This document shows, in pieces, positions 44,810 to 54,740 of a stretch of DNA of 64,000 nucleotides. The stretch is from Agrypnia vestita. Taxonomy: Eukaryota > Arthropoda > Insecta > Trichoptera > Phryganeidae. The notes under the pieces were generated by a model that was given only the letters and a program-made list of their open reading frames with translations, ran no database searches and had not been told where the DNA came from. How positions within the stretch are numbered: the stretch's first letter is position 1; every line of letters starts with the position of its first letter. A program made the translations under genes and the position numbers. The stretch spans positions 1 through 64,000 of the forward strand of contig JADDOH010000472.1 in NCBI GenBank assembly GCA_016648135.1. The letters run 5' to 3'.

Positions 44810-46834
44810 TTAACCCTTATGTTACTACCCGGGCACCCGGGTATCCATTTCCAACTTCAAGATAAAATAATTTTATTCATTAACTCTTGATGCTTTTGTC
44901 CGCCCGGATCCCCATTATTTGAGATATTTGAAAGGGATTTATGTATTGGTTGATGTAATTTTATTTTTAAAAAGGTATTTTACGTGACCTCAAACTTGAC
45001 TAGTCCTTTGATTACTACACAGGGTACCCAGGTACCCATACGGTATTGATATTTTCATTCATATTATAGATATAAATTTCACCATCAGATTTCTATATAT
45101 TGTAAAAATGAATCATTTTCGGTATGTTTTTGAGTCCCGACGTCACATCACCGTGATGCGGAGATGATGAAAGTATAACTTTCTTTAGTTTTTTTGGCAC
45201 ATAAGAACATATTTTAACATTATCATTGGATCCAAATAACAATTAATGACTGGTTCGAGTTTTAGTCTCCTTTGTTTTCACCAGAATAAACTTTTTATTT
45301 CATCTATGTACCAACGATTGCCATATTCCAAGATAAAATAATATATTGTGCTTTGGCATATAAAAAAATATTCAATGTAATATTACGTCCACAACCTTTG
45401 AGCGGCCAATTCTTTCACCTTGGTAAGTTTCTCGTCCAGATGTTAATTTTCCGGTGTATATTTAGCCAGTAAGAAGATCCACCATACTTGTTTTTATCCT
45501 TTATTAGGCGGGCTTAAACGGAATGTATTGCATAAATCGTGTACATCTGCTGTAGCAAATCTATACACATTGAAAAATTTTGAATTCAGCATCATCCATA
45601 CATATTTCACGTATCGACGCAGCTCTACCTTCATTCAATGGGTGTTCCCTCATATTAGCATCATTGAAGCGAACAAATTCGACGCTCGATACTGGGTATA
45701 AATTACATTTGAACAAATCAAAAATATAATCTGTATTTAGGTAATCGGCCCCATATACTATCAGAATTCCCACAAATGCATTTAACTCGGATGAAGTCAA
45801 ATCCTTCCAATGTGATTTATCAGTACGATTATGTTCGTTGTATTCATGATATATTCTCTTGGCCTCTTTATTGGTGTGACAGACAAAAGTTTCAATGATT
45901 TATGGTGTAAAAACACATTTGAATGTAATACTAATAGATAATGCTTTTCTTAATCCTTGTAGATCACTTCTTTACCTAACGATTTTATGCGACGCAGTTT
46001 TATAATGAATATGTGGATTTTTATATCATATCAATTCATTATTAGCCCGGAAACGATTTTGAGCAGATGTCGGTGGTCCAATATTATCCCATCTTATTTT
46101 TCGCGTGATGCAGTATAGTCCATATCTTTTGCTTCTGCTTATTCTTAATCGTCACCTTCTTTTTTCGAATATTCATTTTGACCAGTGCATTCTGAAATCC
46201 AATCTTCGTTCTCGCAATTCAAAAAATCCTCTGTATCTAAGACCATATCGTTACACAATAATTGGAGTAAACAATCTTTTTTCAGAAGCGCTCTGTCAAA
46301 AAAAAAAGAATATAATTAATTTATATTTTTGATATCAATGAATGTGTATTATGTATTAATAAGAACACAACAAGGTTTTCTCACATATTACCATTGTTAT
46401 AATTTATTTAGTTTTAGTGAATTTGAAAGATGAGACGATGAAAACTTAAATGTTGTAAACATATAATAAGTTTTGAGTAACTGTAATAAAATATATAATT
46501 AATTATAACCTTAATAAATATATAATAATAAAATTGCACATGAGACATGTCCGCACTTTTTTCAAACAGCTATAATTGAAGATATAAATGAAAAATTCAG
46601 TCAAAATGTACTAATCAATTTCAAGCGATAACGATAAAAATCAAGTATAAAGGGATACAGATATCGTTATGAGAAGTAGTGACCTTCTAGGAAGCTATTT
46701 TACCATTATCTCAATATCAATTTGTTATATACAAAATTAAATAATGTATGGGAGAACATCCATCCAGGTAGAGTAGCCAGGTACCCTGGGTAGTAACTAG
46801 TGTGAAAAATTCCGGGTAGTAACATAACGGTTAA
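44810..46834 (-). mobile_element. piggyBac-like element, about 2.0 kb, decayed
   Basis: TTAA at 44810-44813 and 46831-46834 flanks inverted ends CCCTTATGTTACTACCCGG and CCGTTATGTTACTACCCGG (one mismatch). Subterminal copies of GGGTACC.AGGTACCC-type palindromes occur at both sides (44833-44850, 45020-45040, 46788-46802). Transposase remnants lie on the minus strand. Confidence 0.85.
45561..46100 (-). pseudogene. piggyBac transposase remnant
   Basis: Minus-strand pieces in order: RWDNIGPPTSAQNRFRANN (46030-46090); IIETFVCHTNKEAKRIYHEY (about 45840-45900), directly after a stop; SHWKDLTSSELNAFVGILI, a typical piggyBac 'W...t..El.afiGlli' block (45750-45810); then VEFVRFNDANMREHPLNEGR, matching the 'FlRFdd...R' region. 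Sequence between the GILI and VRF blocks is shortened, and the catalytic Asp-containing region downstream is not recognisable. About 80 codons are open at most. Dead. Confidence 0.75.
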
Positions 46835-46863
46835 ATACGTCAAACAGAATAATAAATTAAATA

Positions 46864-47976
46864 TTAGGTCCTTACATATGAAATTGACGTTTTACCGTAC
46901 TGGCAAATTTGATCTCAAATATCTTCTCTTTGGTTAAGAATTCCAAATCCAAATTTTTACAGCTATTTACTCATGTATTTGTGTTTTGAAAATTATAATT
47001 CATTTGTTTTATCCTCAATTGTTTTTTTCTTTGCGAGACTCAGTTTACAAAATGAAAAACTTGAAATATCGCGTTATTTACGAGTACGAGTTCCACCGTG
47101 GCACCAGTGCTGCAGAAACGGCTCGAAGGATTAATGATGTGTATGGCGACGGTGCCGCAAAAGAAAACACAGTGCGTTTTTGGTTCCAACGTTTTCGTTC
47201 TGGAAATTTCGACCTGCAGAACAAGCCCCGTGGACGGCCGGAGACCAAAGTTGATAATGAAGAATTGAAGGCTATTGTGGAAGCGGATCCATCGCAAACC
47301 ACATCCGAGTTAGCTACAGGCTGCGGTGTTAGTGATAAAACTGTTTTAATCCACTTGAAGCAAATTGGTAAGGTGAAAAAGCTGGAAAGGTGGGTACCTC
47401 ACGAATTGAGTGAAGCAAATCAACAAACGCGAGTTACTTGTGAGCGTTTGGTGGACTAGTGCTGGTGTCGTTCACTACAGCTTTCTTAAATCTGGCCAGA
47501 CGATTACGGCAGATGTCTATTGTCAGCAACTGCAAACCATGATGGAAAAGCTAGCTGCTAAACAACCGAGGCTGGTTAATCGCTCTAGGCCACTGCTGCT
47601 TCATGATAACGCTAGACCACACACTGCACAACAGACGGCTACCAAATTAGAGGAGCTTCAATTGGAATGTCTAAGACATCCACCGTACTCTCCGGACCTT
47701 GCCCCAACAGATTACCATTTTTTTCGAAATTTGGATAACTTCTTGCAAAGGAAAAAATTCAACTCCGATGGGGCAGTCCAAACCGCCTTCAAAGATTTTA
47801 TTGATTCACTTCCGAATGGTTTTTTTAGTAAAGGGATCGATGAACTACCTATGAGATGGCAAAAGTGCATAGATAGCAATGGTACATACTTTGATTAAAT
47901 AAATATATTATAATAAAAAAAAATCGACTTTATGTTCCTCCCATACTAAACGTCAATTTCATATGTAAGGACCTAA
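46864..47976 (+). mobile_element. mariner element, copy 3, internally deleted
   Basis: Same ends as copies 1 and 2, with TA at 46862-46863 and 47977-47978; length 1,113 bp. Base 24 of the terminal repeat is A instead of G at both ends. About 173 bp equivalent to copy 1 17486-17658 are missing. It lies 29 bp from the piggyBac right end. Confidence 0.95.
47052..47898 (+). pseudogene. mariner transposase, deleted (copy 3)
   Basis: Starts ATGAAAAACTTG and is open through both helix-turn-helix segments and WVPHELSEANQQTR. The deletion then shifts the frame, with a stop after TCERLVD. The C-terminal part (SVWWTSAGVVHYS, LLLHDNARPHTAQ, YSPDLAPTDYHFFR, WQKCIDSNGTYFD) is intact in another frame from about 47430. 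The first catalytic Asp is deleted. Apart from the deletion it is closer to a working sequence than copy 1. Confidence 0.95.
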
Positions 47977-47978
47977 TA

Positions 47979-48250
47979 TAAGTCAGGATTAGCCGCAGAA
48001 AGAGCAAACCAAGACACTCGAGAGCGGCCCTCCAAATAACTGGTCGAATTTCGCTCGCGGGCACGAGATATTCCGCTGAAAAGCCGGCGTATTTTTTTTC
48101 ACGATATTCGTAAACCGCAAAAAGCTCCCTCAAAATATATTTCCGACCGTTTGACAGCTTTTGCGGTCCGCCAACTCAGTTCAGCGGGCGACCCGCGCCT
48201 GGGCCGCCAACCGGCGTTTTATTACCTGTCACAAGCAATAGGGATATTTC
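47979..48250. other. GC-richer spacer, no gene
   Basis: 47980-48230 is GC-richer (GAGAGCGGCCCTCC, GCGGGCGACCCGCGCC). No convincing frame was found. It may be single-copy DNA. Confidence 0.4.
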
Positions 48251-48321
48251 TATATTTATTTATTAATTTTCTTTATATAAATAAAACAAACTTAGTTAAA
48301 CACCACATAAATTTATTTTCA

Positions 48322-48365
48322 AATCCAACCGGATTTCGCTACGACCTTAGCTTCTTTAGGGAGAA
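48322..48365 (-). ncRNA. Decayed hammerhead-like motif (pair 4, left)
   Basis: On the minus strand: CUAAAGA in place of CUGANGA (invariant G5 to A), extra A, GCUA-AGGUCG-UAGC stem II, GAA, AUCCGGU, U, GG. Predicted inactive. Confidence 0.5.
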
Positions 48366-48517
48366 TCTTAACTGCCTAAATATTCAAAAATTATGTGTTT
48401 ATATACTAGTATGAAAGGTGAAAGGATGGAGTGCCAATAGAGGGGGTAGGGGGTGGGATTTTGCAGGGAATATCACTATTAAATAACACCAACATATTTA
48501 AAAGTGGACTTAATGAT

Positions 48518-48570
48518 AAGAAGAAGAAGAAGAAGCTACCGTCGTAGCGAAATCCGGTTGGATTTGAAAA
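48518..48570 (+). ncRNA. Hammerhead 3' half fused to (AAG)n (pair 4, right)
   Basis: GCUACCGUCGUAGC (stem II), GAA and AUCCGGUUGG are kept, but the CUGANGA side is replaced by an AAG microsatellite (48518-48535). Probably an expansion of the AAGAAG of the former core. Confidence 0.5.
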
Positions 48571-48625
48571 TAAATATATGTGGTGTTTAACTCAGTTAGT
48601 TTTATTTACATAAATTATAATGTAT

Positions 48626-49004
48626 CACCACCATGTGTTTGCTTCCTTCGAAAATATTCATTTTCTTCTTACTACTTAAACTTCTCTTTTTAATTTACAC
48701 AAATCTATAGGTTGTACTTGAATATTTTTAACTGAAATGTATTTCTTCCTCTTCTTATTACTTACAATCATTTTCTTTTCACTACTTTAACTATGATGTG
48801 TATTTGAATCTTTTTAACTGCAATTTACATAAATCTTAATTTTACACAAATTTATTATATGCACTTGAATCTTTAACAGCAATCTAAATTTACACAATTC
48901 TAGTATATGTACGTTTTAAACTAAATATCTGTCTTATGTTATTTTTTAAATTTATATTCTGTATATTTGTAAAAGTCCATAAGGGGGTTAAATAAATAAA
49001 TAAA
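48626..49004. other. AT-rich spacer with (AAAT)n end
   Basis: No gene. AAATAAATAAATAAAT runs against the left end of the next PLE at 48990-49004; a LINE-like tail word (GTCCATAAGGGGGTTAAATA) precedes it. Confidence 0.45.
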
Positions 49005-49061
49005 TAAGAAATTTAAGAATAAATTAAGTACTATGTTTTAAACCACTTTATTGCTATATAT

Positions 49062-49103
49062 TTGTCAACTAGTTTCGGTTGGACTCAACCTACTTCAGGA
49101 CAA
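49062..49103 (-). ncRNA. Hammerhead-like motif, one core change (pair 5, left)
   Basis: On the minus strand: UUGUC (stem I), CUGAAGU (A9 changed to U), extra A, GGUUG-AGUC-CAACC (stem II), GAA, ACUAGU (stem III), U, GACAA (perfect 5-bp stem I). Confidence 0.65.
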
Positions 49104-49178
49104 TTATAATATAGACTAATCTAGGTACAGAAATTTATAAAGGAGGAAAGAAAAAGAGAGAGAGGGACAGAGTGTCAA

Positions 49179-50105
49179 CTAGGTGGGGGGGAGGGAAGGG
49201 GAGGAGTTAACTGAAGATAGAGGGAACAGCTTTAAAATCGGACTATTAGATACATTTATTTGTTTATTTATTATTTGACTATTATTATTGATTGCTTTAT
49301 TAATTTCTAATGCTTCTAGATTGTTAAGTCGCAAACCTAGTCCGTTTTTGTGTAAAATTTTTGGCACTATATTATTGTTAAATGTGTGATTATAATTAAT
49401 TAGATGTTCGGCAAATTCAGAAAAACCTACATTTGTTAAGCATTTAATGTGTTCTTTTATTCTAATATTAACGTTTCTCGATGTTTTACCAATATAGAAA
49501 GCTGGGCAATCATTACAGCTAAGTTTATAAATACCAGAATGGTTTAATATATTTTCTTTGTCTTTACAGTTACTTAGTAATTTGCCTAAATTGTTACTGG
49601 TATAAAATGCTGGCTTTATCTCTTTAGGGAGTTTAGTCGTACTTAATATTGAAAAATTATTTATAAAAAGAATTCTACGCCATTGAGGTGTTAGAATATT
49701 ACTTTTGATGGTTGGAAGAGCGTTATAAATAAATTTATTAGACGAAATTTGACGGAGTTTTTTGGAAAGAATTCTATCAATCAAATCGGGTTCATATACA
49801 TTGTTAAAAGCTATCATTTTAATAGTAGAAAGTTCAATTGAAAAATTTGTATCAGATAGGGGGATAGAGATGAATCGGTGGATCATGGAATGAATCGCGG
49901 AGTGTTTATGTGAGAAAGGATGGTTGGAAGTATTATGCATTGTGGTATCAGTAAAAGTAGGTTTTCTGTATACATTGAAATTAATTTTGTTGTTGATTAT
50001 GGTTAAAGAAAGGTCTAGAAAATTTAAAGTGGAATTAATACCTACTTCTAGTGTGAACTGTATTTGACTGTGAAGGGAATTGAGGAGTAAAAGGAATGTG
50101 GTTAG
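49179..50105 (-). pseudogene. Penelope-like RT end plus GIY-YIG endonuclease
   Basis: The frame is open from about 50105 (no start; truncated) to 49179. It begins in the last reverse transcriptase motif and thumb: NFLDLSLTIINNKINFNVYR then KPTFTDTTMHNTSNHP and FSHKHSAIHSMIHR, the conserved 'FLDl.i....i...vYRKPt.Td.....S.HP..hK.a....li.R' of PLEs. The linker follows, then the GIY-YIG module: GIYKLSCNDC, FYIGKTSRNVNIRIKEHIK, FAEHLINYNHTF and ALEINKAINN (the downstream Glu). It ends in a Pro/Ser tail. PLEs use this nuclease to nick the target for reverse transcription. Reading is uninterrupted, so the insertion is young. Confidence 0.9.
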
Positions 50106-50579
50106 TTGATATTATGTACGACTAAACTCCCTAAAGAGATAAAGCCAGCATTTTATACCAGTAACAATTTAGGCAAATTATTAAGTAACTGTAAAGACAA
50201 AGAAAATGTATTAAACCATTCTGGTATTTATAAACTTAGCTGTAATGATTGCCCAGCTTTCTATATTGGTAAAACATCCAGAAACGTTAATATTAGAATA
50301 AAAGAACACATTAAATGCTTAACAAATGTAGGTTTTTCTGAATTTGCCAAACATCTAATTAATTTTAATAACACATTAAATAATAATATAGGGCCAAAAA
50401 TTTTACACAAAAACGGACTAGGTTTGCGACTTAACAATCAAGAAGCATTACAAATTAATAAAGCTATCAATAATAATAGTCAAATAATAAATAAACAAAT
50501 AAATGAATCTAATAGTCCGATTTTAAAGCTGTTCCCTCTATCTTCAGTTAACTTCTCCCCTTCCCTCCCCCCCACCTAG
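50106..50579 (+). pseudogene. Penelope-like GIY-YIG endonuclease, second arm
   Basis: 157 open codons that repeat the minus copy from TKLPKEIKPAFYTSNNLGK onward, with a handful of substitutions (for example VLNH for ILNH, KHLINFNNT for EHLINYNHT). GIYKLSC and FYIGKTSR are intact. The ATG at 50106 lies in junction sequence and is not a native start. Confidence 0.9.
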
Positions 50580-50653
50580 GTGACCTTCTGTCCCTCTCTC
50601 TCTTTTCTTTCCTCCTTTATAAATTTCTGTGCCTAGATTAGTCTTTATTATAC

Positions 50654-50695
50654 TTGTCCTGAAGAAGGTTGAGTCCAACCGAAACTAGTTGATAA
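50654..50695 (+). ncRNA. Hammerhead-ribozyme-like motif, intact core (pair 5, right)
   Basis: UUGUC, CUGAAGA, extra A, GGUUG-AGUC-CAACC, GAA, ACUAGU, U, GAUAA. Stem I has four Watson-Crick pairs and one G-U. Cleavage would follow U 50690. Confidence 0.7.
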
Positions 50696-50753
50696 ATATA
50701 TAGCAATAAAGTGGTTTAAAACATAGTACTGAATTTATTCTTACATTTCTTAT

Positions 50754-52869
50754 AATGTCAAGCCACAAAGTGTTTTCTTGCTTTGAAAAGTTAAATAAAT
50801 AAATTTTCAATAATGAATTTTACGTGGTGGTGTGTAACGATATTGACATATTCAAATAGACATTGCTAAAAAATTATACGAAAATATTTATCTTCTAAAA
50901 GCTCATGATAAGGAGAAGCTCCACAATTCATAAATACTCTATAATTACATATTTGCCGGGTAAGTAGGTGCAGACGAGCCTTTATTATTTCTGCGCGCGC
51001 GCGTGTAACGGATCGTTTATTTTATTTTGACGAAAAGAGCCAACCAAAACGGTTGCCGGCGAAACAGACTGAACCAATGAAAAACGTCCTAGGTGAAGTC
51101 ATCGCTGCATGGTAGATGATTCAGGGACTAGGGGTATTACAGTGGGATGGTGAAATGGCGAGAGATTTGGACTATATAAGCCGTACAAATTTTGGGAACT
51201 GCCCTTGAGTTTTCAGTCTTGACGTCGGCCGGAGGCCCTTGAAAAAGGAAGACAGAATTACCACCCGTGGCGCCTATAAATTAAATAAAACCATGAAGGA
51301 AGCCGGAGACATATAATAATTCATAGGAGATTTGAAGCAGTAACACTCGTAGAAACAGCCTAGCATTTCCAATATTATTTATTTCTATTGCTCTTTATGT
51401 ATGTTTTATGTACAGATATGAGATTTCAAAGTGGTCCAATTCAGTCGATAATTATTAGGCGTAGACTTCGATCGTATTGCACAATGTATTGAAATTAGAA
51501 ATCTACGTCTTTCCAGGTAGCGGAAGAATGAAGAAAGATAAGATTAAGATGAGATTTTGAAAATAACGTGTGGACATCTCCTCGAACGGTAGGTAATTTC
51601 AGACAAAGAGTATAGATCCTACCAATATATAAAAATCGTTTTAATTGCTGTTTATGTACGGTTCCAAGTTCTACCGGGTACGAACCTATTCTGAAGTCGT
51701 TTGATAGTTGGCTAATTTACACGTACTTTTGTTGTCGCTCGATATATAAATAAATGAATCTAAAATGAACCGATTCGTTCAATAATTTACGTAGGCTATG
51801 TATGTATTTATGTTACGCAATATATTGCAATTGGGAAGATTTCGCAAATAGAAATTTATAACGTTTTCAACTTAATATTCAATTCCCATGAGATAAAATA
51901 CATTTGCCAAAGCTAGAATTACGTGTAAACGAGAATGGAAAGAAGGAGGACGTGTATTCTTTTGCAGATTTGGAGTTAGTGGGGTTTTATAATAACAAGC
52001 AGTATTCTCGATAGAAGGAAAGTGAAGGACTACCCAGGCGCTGGTAATTACGTTATTTTGGAGAGAACCCGTAATATAATATGGATCAGGATGCCATCTC
52101 TGAAGCAGACCAACTACAAAAATAAGATAAGAACCTTTAATATTATTTATTCTTGATGTTTTCTTATGTGTATTATATGGAATGTTCGTGCTACATAATT
52201 TGTTTCATCACTATTTATTTCATTACGTGAGTTTAGAGTTCGACGGTAACGGACGCGGTAACAAATTGGTACTGATGTCGGGACGTAACGCCGGGATTAT
52301 ATTTTAATTATTTTTAGAATAGAAGCGAAGTCATTATACGGGCGTTCTGCATTTCGAACGTTTTACTTACATATATGTATTATTGCGTTTTACAAATTGA
52401 ATCGGGTCGCGGGAAATAGGCATTTCGTGCGGTTGTGCAATATTTAACATGCAACGTAGCATAATGAGATCTTATTACCGGTGCTAGACTTTCGAGGTTA
52501 GTCACGTGATTGTTGTATAAATGGAATAATGAAGGGGATTGAAGAATGAGATACTCTCGCGATACGGATAGTTGTATGTAACTGGGATCAAATGACGGGG
52601 TGCGTGTTCTCGGTCCAGGGGATGAAAGGGACTGCGGGGACACTCCGGGTGGGTCTAAGTGGAACTGCGCAAAGTCTTCACACAGTTAAAATGTGTTCAG
52701 TCAAGCAAGGATGAAGTAGATCGAATCGGACCAGAGCGTCGTGCCTCAAACACTTACGGGGGATGAAACCCCTACGTTCTTTCACTCCCCTTGGCCCGAC
52801 GAGCTCGAACTCCGGATATGAATGTTCATGAATGTCAGCTATAAGACTCAGGTAGCCGTACCTCAATCA
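50754..52869. other. No recognised gene; possible promoter near 51173
   Basis: Mixed composition with a CG-rich spot (GCGCGCGCGTG near 50992). Frames at 52380-52866 have no domain. The right part may extend repeat L. Confidence 0.35.
51060..51260 (+). promoter_or_regulatory. Possible promoter (CCAAT, TATATAAG)
   Basis: CCAAT near 51074, TATATAAG at 51173-51180 and a TTCAGTC initiator-like word about 40 nt later, then a leader with CGGCCGGAGG. It could be an LTR promoter or a gene start. No coding sequence follows that I recognise. Confidence 0.2.
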
Positions 52870-54740
52870 AAACCTTCGTTCGGGACCACATTAATGAACA
52901 AGACAGGGCGTTCCGCATGGACGAGCAACCATGAGAAGCAGGAAGCAGTTTAATAATCTATACACAGCGCGAGGACATTACTAACACCATCATACTCATC
53001 ATTCACCACCCTTTTCTAACTTGCTGTATACAGAAACCTCTCGAGGTTCTCCCTTCCCGGCCAGCGAGCAACATTTCAGGAATTTCACAATCAACTGTAA
53101 TAATCATGCTGTAATACCATCATTTTAATATCTCTCAAACTATCAATTGGATATCTGTCACATCTTCTTTGACAATGCTAACTGGGCCTGGCTGACGAAC
53201 TCAAAGGATGAGTCTTTTCCAGTCACCCATTTAGTCCATTAGCCCTCAACCGGCCGCACATTATAATACTCCGGCAATGCTTCCTGGCCCTGTCTGACGC
53301 ACTCAAAGTGAGTCTTTCCAGTCACCCAGTAGTCATTAGCCTTTAACCTGCTGTACCTAATAACAATCTGGTCCATGTGATCGCATCGTGGGAAAACTCT
53401 TAACCCTCCAGTCTAATCTGGCTGCAACGAGGGACCGTACACCTAACCTGTAATATCAGACGCTGACTTCCTGATGTGTTGTCGCCGGGGAGCGAGAGCT
53501 TCGGGGGATTCCAGCAAAGCAACAGAGTCTCGGCTTGATCTTGGTCTGCAGCTTAGCGTGGGAAGCTATGATAACGCAGGAGTTAGCTACCGGATACAGC
53601 GTTTCCGATGGGGCTGTATCCGCCCCCCTGGAGGGGGGAACCTAAAATCCACGGAAAGTAAAATAAGATTCAATTTGACTTATGACTTGACTTATGACTT
53701 ATGACTTAACTTATGAAAATATGACTTATGAAAGAATTGCAAATTTCGATCTTAGAATCACGGGCTGTGGTAAATTAAATATCAGACAGAACCTCCCCGA
53801 GCCTCTGTTGCGCCTGATTATTATGAATATATGTTTACTCTTTCCATTATATACCATGAACAGATATATCGGGTCGGAGACCGCCGAACGCGCTATTGGT
53901 AAGCCCCGTAGGTATGTGTTCTGGAGAACTCAGCCGTTGATTTGCATTTAGAATATTGTGTGTGTGTTTTATAAGTGTAATTGTGTAATAATCGACTGGG
54001 AATTATCTTACCTGGATGACCGGTAGATCCAGTATACTATTGCATTAAAAAATAAGTTAGAAATAGATATTGCGTGGTGTTGCGCAATACTAGCGCTAAG
54101 TTCCTATTATGTACCGTCGGCCGTATTACGTGGGTACCAGGTTATATTAAGAACGCCCTAGACTGTAGTTCGCACGTGATATTTGTCAATCTAAATATTC
54201 CATTGTAATCTTGGCTTTGCGCCCAGCCGTGGGAACGGTCCACAGGTTCTAATATGATTCAAAGGTAACCAGGCGACATCGTCCTAAGCGAATAATCTAC
54301 GTAAACATGTCTATGTTTGCGAGAAAATGACGGATGCGTCCTCCACGATAGGCGATTTCGTTAGTCTGTTCAATCGATCGTCATATTTGAGTCCGGCTCA
54401 AATTGCGCGTTAATAATGTTAGGTTAGTTTCACCTCGTATGAATACAATGGCATTTCTTCTGCTACGCTCCTAAAAGTGCCTGAGTAACCGCGTCACATC
54501 GAGGAGTCCTAGATTACTATCGCTAGACGATTACTGGCCAAATTATATGTTAGACTATACGTAAACATAATTCAATCACGTAAATAAATTTTAAGCATAG
54601 CTTTAAGCTTGCAAAAGCAGATCTCAAATAATATGTTAGACTTTTAATAAATAAACTTAAAGTAAAATTATTTAAGCTCTTAAAGCTTATTCTTAAAGCC
54701 TTATCTTTTAAACTTTCGATTTAAACTTAAAAAAAAAAGC
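52870..54740 (+). repeat. Long GC-richer repeat L, copy 2 (plus)
   Basis: Same ordered words as copy 1 (32470-34240, inverted). Internal differences: a block (TTTGACAATGCTAACTGGGC ... CAGTCACCCA) is present twice (about 53168-53260 and 53272-53345), and a GACTTATGACTT microsatellite (53675-53735) has expanded. It ends in AAGCTTAAAG-rich DNA near 54600-54740. No protein was identified. Confidence 0.65.
53675..53735. repeat. (ACTTATG)n-type microsatellite
   Basis: Repeated ACTTATGACTTGACTTATG units within repeat L copy 2; absent from copy 1. Confidence 0.8.

Larger units (their letters stand above)
48255..48625. mobile_element. Palindromic pair of PLE 3' ends (pair 4)
   Basis: Left (minus) and right (plus) arms both read GTAGCGAAATCCGGTTGGAT, TTGAAAATAAAT, ATGTGGTGTTTAACT, then TAGTTT.ATTTA. 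3' ends face outward. A C-rich block lies inside the left arm, as in other PLE ends (near 48440-48470 inverted). Both ribozyme-like cores are altered. Confidence 0.7.
49005..50753. mobile_element. Head-to-head inverted pair of Penelope-like elements (pair 5)
   Basis: The minus-strand copy (49005-50110) and plus-strand copy (50111-50753) are nearly identical where they overlap (about 640 bp). Each contains the PLE GIY-YIG C-terminus, a 3' UTR with a C-rich then CT-rich stretch, a hammerhead-like motif and the tail GCAATAAAGTGGTTTAAAAC. The minus copy reaches further 5', into the end of the reverse transcriptase. Both are 5' truncated and joined at their 5' ends. The shared outer edge reads TTTCTTA on both sides. 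Confidence 0.9.
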
